From: a virus
DNA length: 27,047 nt
Virus record (IMG/VR): IMGVR_UViG_3300008116_000599
Span: 1-27,047 of that record
Strand: one strand, 5' to 3'
Shown: positions 27,039 through 27,047 of the stretch, in pieces
How the letters are laid out: each line of letters starts with the position of its first letter
Numbering within the stretch: the first letter of the stretch is position 1
Notes under the pieces: model-generated
What the model was told of the DNA's origin: nothing
Database searches by the model: none
Seen by the model: the letters and a program-made list of their open reading frames with translations, nothing else
Program-made: the position numbers and the translations under genes

Positions 27039-27047
27039 ACTGGTAAG

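Noticed and set aside
1-27047. CRISPR array, IS element, integrase or attachment site
   Set aside because: No regularly spaced direct repeats, transposase, recombinase or flanking duplications were found; the short repeats seen are dispersed regulatory elements.

Overview
The window reads as part of a tailed double-stranded DNA phage (Caudoviricetes). It has a terminase, a portal, a scaffold and a capsid protein of the N4 gp56 / HK97-fold kind, together with a phage replication module. No rRNA, tRNA, integrase or insertion sequence is visible. The host is probably an actinobacterium: one gene encodes a WhiB-type Fe-S regulator (6828-7175, minus), a family essentially confined to Actinobacteria and their phages, and the SprT-like and split-primase genes also look like those of actinobacteriophages. 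Neither host species nor virion morphology can be told, because no tail genes lie inside the window.

Layout. (1) 1-6073, plus strand: a tightly overlapping replication and nucleotide-metabolism operon. It encodes a Cas4/RecB-like nuclease in two frames, a zinc-finger protein, a DnaB-like ATPase, a Holliday-junction-resolvase-like nuclease, a primase split into zinc-finger and Toprim ORFs, an Nmad1-like protein, a metallophosphoesterase and a sigma-like HTH protein. (2) 6070-11745, minus strand: at least 18 small genes. Many encode zinc ribbons, and others encode WhiB, a lysozyme-like protein, an SprT-like metalloprotease and tiny membrane proteins. Most start codons overlap the preceding stop, or follow a repeated GACAGGAGAAA ribosome-binding motif. 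(3) 11746-12382: a non-coding divergent control region with a Fur/Zur-like palindrome, G-rich tracts and clustered inverted repeats. (4) 12383-27005, plus strand: the packaging and head module, with terminase, portal, a proteasome-like Ntn hydrolase, small head proteins, a 1731-residue giant protein, two further large proteins, scaffold and major capsid protein.

The most striking signal is in the minus-strand operon. Three consecutive intergenic spacers (10075-10127, 10942-10998 and 11481-11536) each fold into a complete type II hammerhead ribozyme. Each has the conserved GAAA and CUGANGA core strands, a GUC cleavage triplet and three stems. Stem II changes in a compensated way between copies (GGC/GCC versus GUC/GAC). 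Each ribozyme begins at or within four bases of the upstream stop codon, and the next gene's Shine-Dalgarno lies 10-17 nt after it. The polycistronic transcript is therefore predicted to cut itself between genes, possibly under the control of terminating ribosomes. Two further spacers (9109-9182 and 9793-9858) share a different structured architecture that I cannot assign to a known RNA class.

Other points of interest are a predicted pseudoknot that hides the first gene's Shine-Dalgarno, two replication genes split by a +1 frame change, five copies of an 11-bp element next to translation starts, a proteasome-type protease that may mature the capsid, an N-terminal HTH on the large terminase, and an inserted beta-rich domain in the capsid protein. 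All functional names rest on motif reading by eye; no database search was run.
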